Shown one piece after another: positions 1 through 11,734 of a DNA stretch of 64,000 nucleotides. Position 1 is the first letter of the stretch; each line of letters begins with the position of its first letter. A program made the position numbers and the translations under genes. The stretch comes from Reticulitermes lucifugus (lineage: Eukaryota > Arthropoda > Insecta > Blattodea > Rhinotermitidae): contig JAKCWW010000978.1 in assembly GCA_026260175.1 (NCBI GenBank), positions 11,862 to 75,861 of the forward strand, given 5' to 3'. Below the pieces are notes generated by a model. The model saw only the letters and a program-made list of their open reading frames with translations, ran no database searches and was not told the DNA's origin.

Positions 1-70
1 AGTGTGATCGTGAAGCCTCGAACAATGAGGCGGCCTAGGCCCCCTAGGGGCTGTTGAGCCATTAAAAAAA
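1..70 (+). repeat. SINE-A, 3' end, cut by window start
   Basis: Positions 2-60 match the reverse complement of 61367-61425, sharing words such as CAATGAGGCGGCCTAGGC and GGGCTGTTG, and a run of A follows. This is therefore the 3' end and A-tail of a tRNA-headed SINE family with two other copies here (29041-29283 and 61355-61650, both minus). The head lies outside the window. Confidence 0.7.
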
Positions 71-374
71 ACTTTCTGTGGTAAGGCCGAGATAGAACTC
101 TGAAGGCGTTCCACCGTTTCTTGACAAGCTGTGAAAGACAGTTTACCATACTGACGCTGTCCGAAGTGACAATATCACAAAACCTTTTTGTTAGCGCATT
201 AGCGATTTACTTTTTCGGGATTAAAATAACTTTTTCGGTGATTGTGTACATGTATTGTTATGTAATTTTACGTATACTCATTTATTTTTCATTTTGGTGT
301 TGAATTTCATGTTGCCAGCATCAAGACCAGATTTTTCTAAATTGCCCGCACCGCATATGAGGTTGAGCAGGCCT

Positions 375-615
375 GCTTTAAAGCATAATAATTACTTCAC
401 TTACTTGCAGCTTTAACGTTCATAAAGTCTACGTTCTGGCCACACAGTATAGACATGTTTCATTTGGACCTCAGAACAAGGAGTGATTATATTCTTACAC
501 AACCTCATCTACTTGGTTTTTGTAATCGAGATGGAGTGTGTTTACTGCGCGGTACGAATTCAGTCTTTATATATAATGAAGGTTAATTTTAATCTTTAAA
601 GGGATAAGCACAGAC
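375..615 (+). repeat. Family G MITE-like repeat, copy 1
   Basis: This stretch of about 240 bp shares ordered words with 1868-2070, 6345-6590, 15235-15470 and, inverted, 57425-57785: 'ACCTCAGAACAA', 'GTGATTATATTC', 'TTGGTTTTTGTAATCGAGA', 'TACTGCGCGGTAC' and 'TTAATTTTAATCTTTAAAGG'. It ends in CTTTAAAGGG, and some copies begin with the inverse CCCTTTAAAG or a variant, which suggests short terminal inverted repeats. It has no coding capacity. Calling it a MITE is an inference. Confidence 0.6.
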
Positions 616-763
616 ACAATAATATGTCCGGCATTCAGTGAGTTCGCAAGCTTGAAAAAGAAGAATCTGCTTTAGCTGACTTTTAAAGAAGCCATCATTT
701 TTACACAGTACCATGTTTATTATTAAGTTATTTAATGACGGTCTCAGTATCAATGTCGGTATC

Positions 764-1125
764 ACGCCGAATGGTGGATGGCTCAAGAATGAAGAATAGG
801 AATGGGTGGTGGAAAGAATCATAGTAAAATCACTAAGACTGAGATGGGTAGGACATGTGGCACGGATGGACGATACAGAGATACCTAAAAAGATATTAAG
901 CGGAAACCCTGGAGGACAAAGAGGGCGTGGTCGACCGAGAACCAAGTGGTTGGATGGAGTTGAGGAAGACTTACGGAAAGTGGGATACAGGAATTGGAAA
1001 GTACAGGCACAGAATCGAGACAACTGGTGGAAAATCGTTGAAGAGGCCAAGGTTCACAACGGACTGTAGAGCCACGAAAGAAGAAGAGGTGGAAAGAATC
1101 AGCGTGACGTAACTGAGGAAACATA
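764..1125 (+). pseudogene. LINE reverse-transcriptase C-terminal tail, copy 1
   Basis: A plus-strand frame from about 764 to a stop at 1069 encodes the tail end of a non-LTR retrotransposon polyprotein. It reads NGGWLKNEE, an in-frame TAG at 797-799, then EWVVERIIVKSLRLRWVGHVARM, then a basic GRGRPRTKWLDGVEEDLRKVG block and NRDNWWKIVEEA. The motifs RLRWxGHVxRM and GRPRxxWxDxVxxDL are typical of the region after the reverse-transcriptase domain in many arthropod LINEs. The stop is followed by a GAAGAAGA-rich tail that resembles the one after the copy at 54760-55200, so the two belong to one family. The catalytic domains are absent, so this is a 5'-truncated dead copy. The apparent start at 806 is only a GTG inside the remnant. 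The LINE clade cannot be fixed from this piece. Confidence 0.85.
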
Positions 1126-1261
1126 CGGGGACTTGCCTATTGGTCTTTGCTGAATTCTTAACTCCTTAACTAAATAAATATTCGTTCTCATTTTATTCTG
1201 TAAGGGAATTAACATTCTGCAGGAGGATTCCGGTCTTCTGGGATGCAAAGCTACGTCGCTG

Positions 1262-1575
1262 AGTAGCTGGTTCCCAGGTCGTGCCACTGCTCCGGCGGTT
1301 AGTAGCCGGCCTCTTACCGCGGAGACGCGGGTTCGATCCCGAATAAGTCCATGTGAGGTTTGTGGTGGACTAAGTGGCACTGGGACAGGTTTTTCCCCCG
1401 AGAACTTCGGTTTTCCCCCGTCAGTTTCAATCCACCGGTGCTCCATTACACGGAGAAACGAAAAAAAATTAATCATCTTCATCACAGGATTGCACAATAA
1501 GCCTTAAGGCTGCGGTGCGTCGGTAGCTTCTGCTGCGGGGCCCTTCATCACAAAAGAAAAAGTAGGTGGTTGCCA
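1262..1575 (+). repeat. SINE-D copy 1 with target-site duplications
   Basis: The SINE body is 1277-1560. The tRNA-like head has a B-box word GGGTTCGATCCC at 1328-1339, followed by a body word GTTTGTGGTGGACTAAGTGG and an A-rich end. Flanking near-identical 15-mers at 1262-1276 (AGTAGCTGGTTCCCA) and 1561-1575 (AGTAGGTGGTTGCCA) match at 13 of 15 positions and read as the target-site duplication. It is the same family as 13747-14034 and the older 6065-6310 copy. Confidence 0.85.
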
Positions 1576-1867
1576 TCTTACCCCGAAGGTCAAATACCAG
1601 AAGCTCGGAATTCTGGGTTACGTCTCTGCAAACACATCAAAGCACCTACTGCGATTGCCTGTTAGTTTATTTGAAAACGCTGTATAAACGTAACTAGCAC
1701 CCAGCTGTAAATTAGGTATAATGGCGACTAAGAGAACTGAATGAGGAGGGAAATTTGCATTGTAATGTAGAGAAACTTCCATATTTGCATCGAAAGACTG
1801 TAGAAAAAATAATCGGTTAATAACAACTGCCTCTATGGGATATTATTGTGTAGAATTGTAAAAGCTA

Positions 1868-2070
1868 CGAGATTATTAACCCTTTAAAGTTCTGTGGTAG
1901 CTATTTATATACGAGTATCACTTGCTTAACATTAAGGATTCTGCATGTTCCTTATGGATCTCAGAAAAAGCAGTAATTATTTCCCTCTTCAGCATTAACT
2001 GGTTGGTCTTTATAGCGGAAAAAAACTGTGCTCTCTGTGAGGTAAAAATTGAATATGTGTGTGTGTGTAA
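1868..2070 (+). repeat. Family G MITE-like repeat, copy 2 (diverged)
   Basis: It begins AACCCTTTAAAG and carries ATGGATCTCAGAAAAAGCAG and TTGGTCTTTATAGCGG in the same order as the 15235-15470 copy. The right third is poorly conserved and ends near a short GT run. Confidence 0.45.
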
Positions 2071-2074
2071 GCAT

Positions 2075-3760
2075 TAGATGAATTTCAGACTCTTGAAAGT
2101 TTAAGGAAGCTATTAGGGTATTAAAAATAGAAGTAAACATTTTACACGTACGAAAGACACCATTACGTTTTAGGAGAGGTTTTACCTTTCGTCGTCCAGC
2201 GGGTAATAAAATCAGTTCCTAGCAAGTGTTAGAATTACGGCACCTGTTAACGCTCCTCCTACAGATGACCTCACTTCACGCTACAGGGTGTTTTAAAGTT
2301 ATAAACTTCTGAAATTTGTAAAGTACAATTGAACTATATTGAAATCATTACATATATGTTACACGTTTTAACTTCCTCTAAAGTTCCAAGGCCTTAGAAG
2401 GGACCAGTTTATGAATCTCAACTTTTACCTTGGACAACTCTGTCGAGGGTAGTAAATTCATAGAGCCTTAACACCATTCTTAAATAATTTTCGTATTTGG
2501 TGCTTGCATTCAGGGACAAATTCGCCCTTGAATTAAACGTTTTTAGAAAATTCTGAATTATGTTGTGCACACTTCCTATAATTTCACAACAAATTCATGT
2601 CTTATCTTTACCTTTTCTTAATATACATTGTTGTATTCATAGAAATGCAAGTTTAATAGTACAAGAAATATATATTACAGAATGCAACTTATCTAACACC
2701 CTTAAATGCTACAAAAGTTTTGTATCTATGGGAATTAGTCTATTATGAACTTAAGTATAGTGACACCAATTAAAAGTGAATGTTCTCTTCCCTAGAGTCC
2801 AGTCCGGCCCTGGGTACAAAAACACTCCTGCTCATAGAGTACCAGCTGTTTCTACCCGTGCGTAAAGTGGCCTGGTCGTGTAGCTGACCTCTCACCTCAA
2901 CCTGACAACAAGAATGCGTGGAGTTATAAATCCATTACCCCAAACTTAACGGGGCGGTACTTTATTGAGCATGCAGAAAATTTGTCTATTTCAGTCACCA
3001 GAAAAGTTATAGGGCCTATGGTAGATAGAAGCTTCGATAAATTCTCTAAAGTTTTATAACAAGTTTATATCTACTCACAAGTACTTTCTGGTCATGCACA
3101 TTTTTGTTATATATATATATATACATAGTATTTTGTTAAGCTTATAAGCTGGTACTAAATCCAAGAACTGATAATGATTTTGCGCTTATGTAAGAAACAA
3201 GTATTTCAGTATGTATGTATTAAACATGTAAATATAAGAGTACCAAAAAAGTTGTGTACTTAAAAACGGGGTAGAAATTCTGTGTACGAAAGAAATTTAG
3301 TAATGTAAGCAAGAGTTTTGTGTTACTTACAGACACTACGAAATAAGTATAAGAACGAAACAATTACCCTAAATTATTACTTAAATTATCACGTGACGTT
3401 TTTATCTATGTTTAGATAATAAATCCTAACTTGCCAGTACCTGCTACATTCCTACACACTAAGAGCCGTTCCCTATACCCACCCTATAAATAAACCAGCT
3501 GTTTGTGCAAATTTTATTGCAGTTGTGTGGTATTGCAAAGGAAGTTCCTCTGGAGACATTTGGCCAACTGAAAGAGCGTCTAGACATCCTCTATGTGCTT
3601 CTTCAGATGAACTTTTAAATTCGTTTTAGCGACCTTTAAGTGACAGAAGAACGTCCAGACAACAGTGCAATTTGCCAAGTTTCTGTTTGGCTCATTCTAA
3701 ATATCGTCTTTACGTCTCGGCAGTTACACCAAATTCACTGCTGCCTAAGTAACCATTAAC
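2075..3760. other. No recognised feature
   Basis: AT-rich DNA with short frames only. It holds a short AT microsatellite near 3107-3123 and an ACAGGGTGTTTTAAAG word near 2283 that resembles the start of some insect repeats, but no element could be delimited. Confidence 0.5.
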
Positions 3761-3764
3761 CATA

Positions 3765-4035
3765 AATTTGTCTCTGTACACTCCATGAAGGTATATAGGA
3801 AGCGTAGAAATTTAGCTCTACACAAAGCCGTACTTAACTTTGGTGCTAGCGGTCAGCACGTAGTTCGGGCTGTCTTACCCCTGAAATGAAGTTCCAGACC
3901 CATTCAGTAAAAGGCTGCGTTGATCCCAGAATCGGTCTGAAAATTTTGGAAAAGAAAAAAATTCTTTTACACTGATGGAATTCGAACACCGGCTAGTCAA
4001 GCCTGTTGCCTAGGCTGTATACCACCTAAGCTAGT
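3765..4035 (-). repeat. SINE-B copy (older subtype)
   Basis: Read on the minus strand, it starts with a tRNA-like head: TAGCTTAGGTGGTATACAGCC as A-box region, then GGTGTTCGAATTCC as B box near 3970-3983. The rest follows the SINE-B body in order: a GGTCTGAAAATTTTGG-like block, a CCAGAATCGG block and a CTCCATGAAGG block near the 3' end. It is strongly diverged from the copy at 45216-45496. Confidence 0.7.
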
Positions 4036-4380
4036 TACGAATTGTCTGTAAAGCTCGGTGATTTTAGACTCCTTAACGTAAAACGACTTAATTTTCGGGT
4101 AAAAATCATCGGCCCATTGGGACAGTCTTAACAAGAAATCAGACAGGCAGTGTAAGTACATCACAATATTGTGGTGCTGTCGCATAAACAATGTTGCTAT
4201 GAAAATGCAATAATGCATTTTATTTGTATTGTTGAACCACATGTGGCTGTGCAACAACATAAAACTGTTGAATGTAGCCACAGAAAAGCAACAACGTCTT
4301 CCCTGTGCGCTGTTCTTTATGCTGTCAACAATACATAAGTGCTTAGGTTTCCAGACAATGTGTTCGATATTTTTGTAACA
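4036..4380. other. Unclassified stretch with imperfect inverted repeat
   Basis: A 130-codon minus-strand frame covers much of this region, but its product is not recognised and it runs into the SINE head, so it is not called a gene. CATGTGGCTGTGCAACA and TGTTGAATGTAGCCACA near 4240-4285 are imperfectly inverted copies of each other. Confidence 0.4.
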
Positions 4381-4541
4381 TCCTAACAAAATTTGGAGTT
4401 TCTTGACACATTTTTAGAAAAGTCTCCAATATCAGATTTCACTAGAATCTTTCCATTGGGTGCCGAACTGATATGTGCGGACAGACGGACAGACATGACA
4501 AAGCTCATAGGCGCCTTTCGCGCATACGCGAAGGTGCCTAA
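4381..4541 (-). repeat. Family F repeat, 5' part, with terminal hairpin
   Basis: Reverse complement matches the start of the copy at 17478-17989: a GTC-rich TGTCTGTCCGTCTGTCCG block, then TCGGCACCCAATGG. The outer end (4509-4539) is a GC-rich inverted repeat, AGGCGCCTTTCGCG against CGCGAAGGTGCCT, which is better preserved here than in the other copies. Confidence 0.65.
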
Positions 4542-4544
4542 AAA

Positions 4545-5720
4545 TTTCAGTCCCTAAATAAAGAGCTAATTAGCTACCCGACTATTCAAATAACTATTCA
4601 CTGCCATGGAGACTGCTTTTCATAACTGAAGCTAACTCAGGTGTCACGAAATTTTCTGGTCTTTTGGAACAGAGAAAGATATATTTTATCCTTCCAAAAG
4701 CTCAACTGCTTCTAATGTTACTCTATGTTAGAGAGATTTGTTTTAGGAATAAGAATTCAGGTCTTAAATCCGTACATTCTAAATAACTTAACATTTATTG
4801 TAAATGTTGGAGCCGACTTCGTTTTCTTAACTAGTGCATCAAATGCTCTTTACAAAAAAGTATTCTTTTGAATAGGCCATGGGGTAAGCAATTAAAGTGA
4901 AAAACAGTAATGTGAACAAAATTGACATCCAGTCAGCATGTAGATGATTTCATAACAAGTGTCCAACAGTTTTTTTTTCTTTACACCATGATTTGCTTTA
5001 AGGCAAATCTTGACGGCGAAAAAGAAAATCACATTTCATCAAAATCCATCAAGGTGTTTTTCGCGATAAAGTGTACTGATAAACAGCTTCCACATTATGT
5101 GTTGATTTCATGCACTTTGGCAGAATATCGACAGAAAGCAGGAAAGGAAATTCTATGCTGTAATTTCTGTTTGTTACGACAATGGAATATTAAATTACAA
5201 CAATCATTAATTTTGCCTGAAATGTCGCAATAGACAATAAGTGAGATGTAGTTTGCAACAAGAGGCACATAAACGCACTTCAAACAAATCGATTCCACTC
5301 TTAACCCATCTTCATTACTTCATGTCAAATTAATTACCCATCCTACTTCCATCTGCACAGCTAAAATTCTTTCCACAGCTAAACACGTTTTGGCTTTATT
5401 TAGCCCCATGTTCTTCATTCATTTCCATTGACATTTGAAGGGTTAAATGATGAGATGTAGTTTTAGTCTTCGTCGCACAGATGGCACTGTCTCGTTATAA
5501 CGTCGTTTGTGTTATATCCGGCATGAGAACATATGTCACGGGTCGCTATCTGCTAACCAATCAGGGAGTGAGATTGATTTACAGTCGGAACCTCTCAACT
5601 TTGGGAGAGGGAATTTCGTAGTTAGAATTTCGGCAAGAACAGATAGAGCAGACATTGAGACAACTGCTGCCCGAAAGAAGATAAGAGCAGAGACGTTTAT
5701 TCTGAATAAATCTTCATTTG
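4545..5720. other. No recognised feature
   Basis: There are two modest plus-strand frames (4922-5233 and 5507-5764). Neither product is recognisable, and the second runs into a SINE. I see no splice or promoter evidence that would make either a gene. Confidence 0.4.
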
Positions 5721-5723
5721 TAA

Positions 5724-6019
5724 AGGTAGAAACTACCCCATTACAGACAAGGACAGGCCCTTAGTTCTCCAGGAGGTTGAGGTTCCCAGAATTTCTAGAT
5801 AATAGGCAATGAAGATGGTAAGGTTGTCAGTACTGCTCACCGGCCGCCTTTACCCCTCAGGAGCTAATCTTAGTACTCATTCTTTTAAGACGCTGAGTCG
5901 AGCCCAGTGCCTTAGTGGGGCTGGAAGGATTAAGTCAATGATAAACCCCAATTACCCCACCTGAAATCGAACCCCCAACCTTCCATCTTGTAGCGCAGAA
6001 CGTCAACTGCGCCACCGCT
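5724..6019 (-). repeat. SINE-C copy 1
   Basis: The minus strand begins CGGTGGCGCAGTTGACGTTC (A-box region), then TGGAAGGTTGGGGGTTCGAT (B box). The body continues with GACTTAATCCTTCCAG and GCGGCCGGTG and ends with CCTCAACCTCCTGGAGAACT and GGGCCTGTCC. The same order is found on the plus strand at 50100-50385. Confidence 0.85.
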
Positions 6020-6064
6020 TACGTCAGTCTTCATTTTTTACTTATTGATATCTAGTTTCATGGA

Positions 6065-6310
6065 AATGTTGGGTCCTACCAAGGTTCGGGCTGCTAACTC
6101 ACCGGCGTCTCGCCTCGGAGGCTCTGGCTCGATCTCAGTCCCCTCTATGTGGTATTTATGGTGGACATGGTGACAGACGCTTTCTCTCCGAGGATTTTGG
6201 TTTACAGTTGTCAATGTCATTTCACCAGTGCTCTGTATTCCTTCATTTAAATTGGAGAGCGATTCTTAATAACCTGGTGCTCTCGGCACACTTGGCCAAA
6301 GGTTGCGGTT
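6065..6310 (+). repeat. SINE-D copy (old, diverged)
   Basis: It follows SINE-D block by block: CGGAGGCTCTGGCTCGATCTC for the B-box region, ATGTGGTATTTATGGTGGAC, TTTCTCTCCGAGGATTTTGG and TTTCACCAGTGCTCTGTATT. The 3' part differs from the two younger copies (it has a TTGGCCAAAGGTTGCGG end), so it may be a subfamily. Confidence 0.65.
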
Positions 6311-6344
6311 TATCGGTTTAGAACCAGTCTTCAAGAACTTGAAG

Positions 6345-6590
6345 ATTAACCATTTAAGGTCTAATAGCTACTTTATGTACCTCAGGTTTAACACTAACAA
6401 ATTCTACATTCTTCTCACATAATATATTTTTGTGTTCTCTAGGGACCTCAGAACAAACAGCGATTATTTCACTACACAGAATTCAATGTTTGAGCTTCAA
6501 AACCGAGACGAATTTTCTTACTGCGCGGTACGAGGTGAAACTTTAAATATAATTAAGTTAGTGTTCATCTTCATGCTGGTGTTATACGCT
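6345..6590 (+). repeat. Family G MITE-like repeat, copy 3
   Basis: It shares GGGACCTCAGAACAAACAGC, GATTATTTC and TACTGCGCGGTACGAGG with the other family G copies, in the same order and with similar spacing. Confidence 0.6.
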
Positions 6591-6594
6591 ACAT

Positions 6595-8045
6595 AAAATC
6601 CTATCTTGCCACGTTTTTTGAGGCACAAAACTTAGATCATTAATGTCGTGGAAGAGCAAATATTGAAAATGTTTAAAACATAATGTTGAGAAGATTAGGT
6701 GCTTTGAAATAACCATATTGAGTAGATTTATTTTTGAGAAGCTGAAATTGCTTTAAATAAAAAATAAACCGTCAGCCTGTTAAGAGAGCCAGAAGGTTCG
6801 ATTTTCGCAAGAACCCGCTAGAGAGCCATAGCCTGCTTGATTTGAATTCTCTCCTTATTCTCACAAACTACTTTTAAACAGCAATTTTAATATTATAACT
6901 CTGCTTAAGTCTGCCTCTAACGTATGGTCTTCGGGCTTCATAATTTCTAATCCTAGAAATTGAAATATGCTACTAACAACGAATAACTGATGCGCTACTA
7001 CTAAAAATACTGCTACTAATATTGCTACTACTACTAATAATAATAATAACAATAATAAAGCAAAATGTAGAAATTTTCCAACAGTTTATACCACCGTAGG
7101 ACTTGTTGAAGAAGGTCTCTGGTAAAACTGAATGCCTTCTTTGTGCCTCTGATATTCAAATGGTTGTAATCGGACAATACACTCTGGTACAAAAGCCATT
7201 AAAAATATTTCGAAAAGAGAAACTTCCGAAATCTCGTCGATTTTCATCTACTGTATTGTTTCAACTATCCAAGCGCCAAATTTGGATACGGTTAGTTGGT
7301 TTTAAGAAGCGTAGCGCCGACAGCAATGCAACACAGCATGCAAACATTTACTATTCATGTAAAATTTCTAAAAGTCATATACCGCTAGGCTTTTAAAAGT
7401 CAATGTCCAGCCGTATTTATTAAGTCAAAGATATTTTGTTTTGTTATAGTATGGGATCCAACTTTCGAAAAATAGAAGCCGCACAAGTGGCAAGTGGCAC
7501 TGAAAAAATGTGTCTTTAACATGTTTCTGAATACCATCGAAGGATTAAATGGCAATAATCTGACGATGTTGATAGGAAATACTAGATATATTTTATAAAG
7601 AAGTTTACGTAAAGGCTGTTTATAGCGTATAAGTATTACTATATACGTTAACGAATGTCCAGAGACTCACTTGTAATGTACGTAATAGAGTTTATGAATT
7701 TAATGTGCAAAACATCCACAAAAAAGTTATTATTCATTTTTTAAAATCTACAGCATATGATTAATATAATTTATATTTAAACAACCAGCTAACTTGAAAA
7801 AATAATTTGTGATAATTAAGGAAATAATTGCTTTTTTTGCTGTGATAATTGTACATAGTAGAAAAACACATAGAGTGACAAAATAGAGAGTTCTTAATGT
7901 TGAAACTGACGGTACACATAGCTACCACTGTCCTTTAGACGGTTAAAGAAATACATCGATTAAGGTTAAGGAATGTATTATTCAATAATTATAATGCGTT
8001 TGAAGGGTTTAGAAAATATTTAGGCTAGAGGAAAAAATTCTCTAA
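6595..8045. other. No recognised feature
   Basis: AT-rich DNA with a degenerate CTA/ATA trinucleotide run near 7020-7057. The 97-codon plus frame at 7103-7396 has no recognisable product. Confidence 0.45.
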
Positions 8046-8049
8046 TGCA

Positions 8050-8225
8050 GGAAAAGTTTGAACGGTTTCATGGAATTATAAAAGCAAGTAATAGAACAAT
8101 GACAAAACAGGAACTTACGTAAATTCTGTAAAATATTAACTACATCTCTGCTTTTATATAGATTGGAATGTTGAAAGGCAAGGAAAGAATAAAGGAGAAA
8201 AGTAAATCCAACAGGACCACAGGGC
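8050..8225 (+). pseudogene. Possible very old LINE fragment
   Basis: A plus-strand frame reads FERFHGIIKASNRTMTKQEL, a stop, then a stretch with GMLKGKERI. This resembles the segment between the reverse-transcriptase domain and the C-terminal tail of insect LINEs (F-R-x-G-x-I-x-R-T, then K-x-x-x-L-K-F-Y). It contains several stops. The match is from memory of the family pattern and is weak. Confidence 0.3.
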
Positions 8226-8229
8226 TCTA

Positions 8230-11200
8230 GCGGAAGAACAATATGTTAATTAATGTATAATGAGACCTGTGAATAACGTTTAGCTGTATAGAATAACGTA
8301 AAACTAATATGTAGAATATCTAGAAAATTTGGAAGTAATGACTGAAAGACCGAACCCAGAATTTGCTCTACTAACGTAGACAGAAGGATATATATGCTAT
8401 GGATATCCAACAGAAATTTGGAGGGAATTAGTGTTTTGAACGGGTAAATATATACTTTTGATGTTGGGAAGAATTTTTGAAAAATCAATTACTGTCCTAA
8501 TCTAAATAAGTGACAGACAGACACAAACAATTCGCTATTAAGATTGCGAAGAATAAATTCCAGCACTAATAATTCTTACATATTATTTTTTTTATGGCAA
8601 GGCTGGAGAAAACCAAAGTAAAGTCCTTTAAATAGTCACCGGATAAAAATTAGACGGTCTAACTGGAATGCTGCTCTTATAAGTACAGAGTTTCCCACAG
8701 CTATAAAAGCACGTTGCAAGTTAATGTGTAATATTTGACAGCAAAAAAAACGGCAAACGTGAGTATCCTAAAAGAAGAATCAGAATAACTAACTTCCTGT
8801 GCGTGAAACAGATCGCTGTATATTCCACTGTAAATAATGTGGACTTGTAAATCCGTGTTGGTTTTTTTTTACATTTCCGGAGTTTGCTCTATTCTGCTCG
8901 AGCTGTAAAATAGTGCCTTACAATGAATGACTATTTTTGTTTTTAAATTTAATACTGACATAATTTGACAAAGTATAAAGACATAATTTTTCACAAAGGT
9001 TTCTTTCTATAAATAAATAATTCTGAAATCCAGTGTGCACAGCTAATATCTCAGCATGTAAAAATCAGGATATACTTAATAACTGACACATTGTGACTGC
9101 ATGTTTCGGCCAATAAAAACTTTTATGCATTTAGATATTAAATATAAAGTCATGGGCTTTTCTTTATCAAGTTTCGGGCAATCGCTCTCAATCTATATAA
9201 TTTATTCAAAGTTGTAGCCGGTCAAGTGTGTAATTCAGTAAACAAATAAATGCTCACGTAACAGAATAACAGATAAAAACGCAAGAATTGTACATGGAAG
9301 TGTGACACACGTATTAAAATACCAGAGACAAACGTGAGAAACTTTCCCAACAACCTGAATATAGAGAGGGATAAAAATATTCTGACGGTCATTGCTACTA
9401 GAGGCCAAGTTATTCAGTTCTTCTCAACGTTAAGATGCAAGCATGACAAAGACAAGAGGCAAATAAAGTGTTTCTAAAACATCCGTTTCTGTATCCATAA
9501 TTAGTATATACGTAATTACAGAAAGAGACACACTTCTAAACCACCCGTTCTTTGTAACACACTTCAAAATTACATATATTTGCGCTTTCACAGAATTTCA
9601 CTCAAGAAATTAATTTTGAAATAGTAATTAATCCTTTCCATACATAACAAATTCGTATTAGTTCATTAACACATTTTGAGACACTGGACTTAAAATTTAT
9701 TACTGCGTATTTTAGAGAAATATTTTATATTCACGAAAACTAAGCCAGAATAAAGGCAGCTTATAGATACCAGAAATGTTCAACAAATATCAATAAATTT
9801 TTTGTGAAAGACTGCATGCTGCATAAATCTGAAATTTAGTGACGGAATTTTAGTATTACATTGCCTTTATTTTGCTATATTTAGGATAATAATGAAGCAA
9901 AATAACTTGCTGGAGGAAACAAAATACTTTTTAGGTTTCCGAATTTGACGGAGTTTCCGCATCTCATATTCAACAAAGTCTGTCTACAGTAACCAATAAA
10001 TTTGCTTCATAATCCGTGTGTTGAAACGTTTTGAGCGTGTCTGTGAGTCAGAGGAACGGTGTTTGTTCTGAAATACATCGCCGGTTCTCCGAAGTAATCA
10101 GTAAATCGACGAGGTACTTTTATTACCGTCAAACGTATCTGAATGTTTGTCTCATTTACGAGTTTGTTAGAAGTCAGTTCTTCATGGTGTAACAGAAGCA
10201 CCACTCAGTGCTGTCACGAATATAAATGTGTTCTGTATTGAATTATGCCTTTTCCAATAATGTCTTTGAAGAGAGGTCTGTAGTGTTTAACACATTTGTG
10301 ATTTGAAGAAATATTCAGAAACTTGAATTTAAGCAGTGGTTTTTATTTTGTTATATTTCTTTAAGTCTTTATGCTATTTATATGTTAACAATTTACGTTA
10401 CACAAATACTTCTTTGCCAGTATATAACACGTCACATTCCAAAATTCTGCTATTTTAAGTCGAACTCACACTATAATATCCTAGCTTTTTAGGGTATATT
10501 TATATATAACCATACAGTAAAAACTGGTCTATTTCTAAGTAATTCTAATTTTCAATTTTCCCATTTTTGTATTTTTTTCAGATATTTTCTTTAAAATGTT
10601 TATAAAGTTCTCATTTCTTTCATATATACTACATATTGTCTCCCCGTGACATTGATGTAAATAGGTTCACCTAATGTGCTATTTTGCAGGATAAAATTTA
10701 TGAGGTTTTTCTTTATCGGCTTTGTAATTTTCTTCGATTACTGACTGCACCTTATGCCCAAACGTTTTACGTGGTAAAATATTATGACAATTCTCCATTT
10801 ATTTTCTTCCCTTAAGGTGAAAAATAAACTTTCCAAAAACTTAAGCGAGTAAGTATTTTTTAAATTTTAATATTCAGGTGCCTAATTAGGCCTAAACAAG
10901 AGGAAATATAGAATTTCTAAACGAAAGCATTTTCTGTATTTAACTGCCCTTATTTACTTCATGAATTTTATTTTGAAAATGTCGCGTCTTTCGAAACTAG
11001 ATTGTGTGTAAATTTACCACGTTTTCGGAAGTCTGTTAGCTACAATGTTATTATGATTTTGTCCTGCATTCTGTTGATAAATAGTACATATATTAATTTC
11101 TTTAAGATAATGGCCTATGTAACAGATTTCTAAACCCTAGAGTCAAGTGCTTACTGCAAAGTATAAACTCGAGGTGACATGTAAAACTGTGTAGCTATTT

Positions 11201-11640
11201 CGCAACTGTTGCCACCGAGTTCCATCGAGTCAACGCGGAGACGAACTGAGGTTCTGTATTACCCAAGGACCCAGTAGCAAATACTGCGCTACAGACGGTC
11301 AACGTATCAGTCTATTGTTTTAATGACACTCCAGCAAAGGCCACAAAGACAACGCCGCTGCTATCGGCAGGACTACATCTACACCATGTGGCCACAGTTG
11401 ACACTAGAATTATTTACTACCAAGCAAGTAGGCGACAGCTGCTAAAGCCAAGCCATGTCTGTAAGGGATTCACCTTAAGAAGAAACCAGCAGACAAGTAC
11501 AGCAATACTAACAAATTCCAACTGAGATCTTTATTTCTAATATAAGACTCAAATCAAAGGGCCATCAATGAGAATAAGGTAACAGGAACCACAGATGAAA
11601 GAAATTTTGGACATTATCCATCGCCTTGAGGTTTTTCAAA
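8230..11640. other. AT-rich, no recognised feature
   Basis: About 3.4 kb with only short frames. One weak hammerhead-related word on the minus strand (GGCCGAAACATG, near 9095-9112) is the only link to repeats elsewhere in the window. Confidence 0.45.
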
Positions 11641-11648
11641 AACACCAC

Positions 11649-11680
11649 GCTTCGACAGCAGAGTCTCTTTCCTTCATCAG
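11649..11680 (-). other. Hammerhead-like core, diverged
   Basis: The minus strand reads CTGATGA (11674-11680), a spacer with weak pairing, then GAAGC where GAAAC would be expected (11649-11653). Layout and spacing match the better copies at 21762-21793 and 31343-31374. Confidence 0.4.
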
Positions 11681-11734
11681 GTGTAAGAAAGTAAACTTTT
11701 GGTAATTTCATTCTATATTTGGTCTACTTATTGA

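Noticed and set aside
589-1050. 153-codon minus-strand frame, the longest in the window
   Set aside because: It is antisense to the LINE tail at 764-1069 and has no recognisable product of its own.
2283-2300. ACAGGGTG words (also near 19435, 20018 and 48473) as transposon ends
   Set aside because: The word recurs, but no inverted partner, shared flank or target duplication could be found.
3997-4389. 130-codon minus-strand frame
   Set aside because: It starts beside a family F end and finishes in a SINE head; composition and content give no support for a protein.
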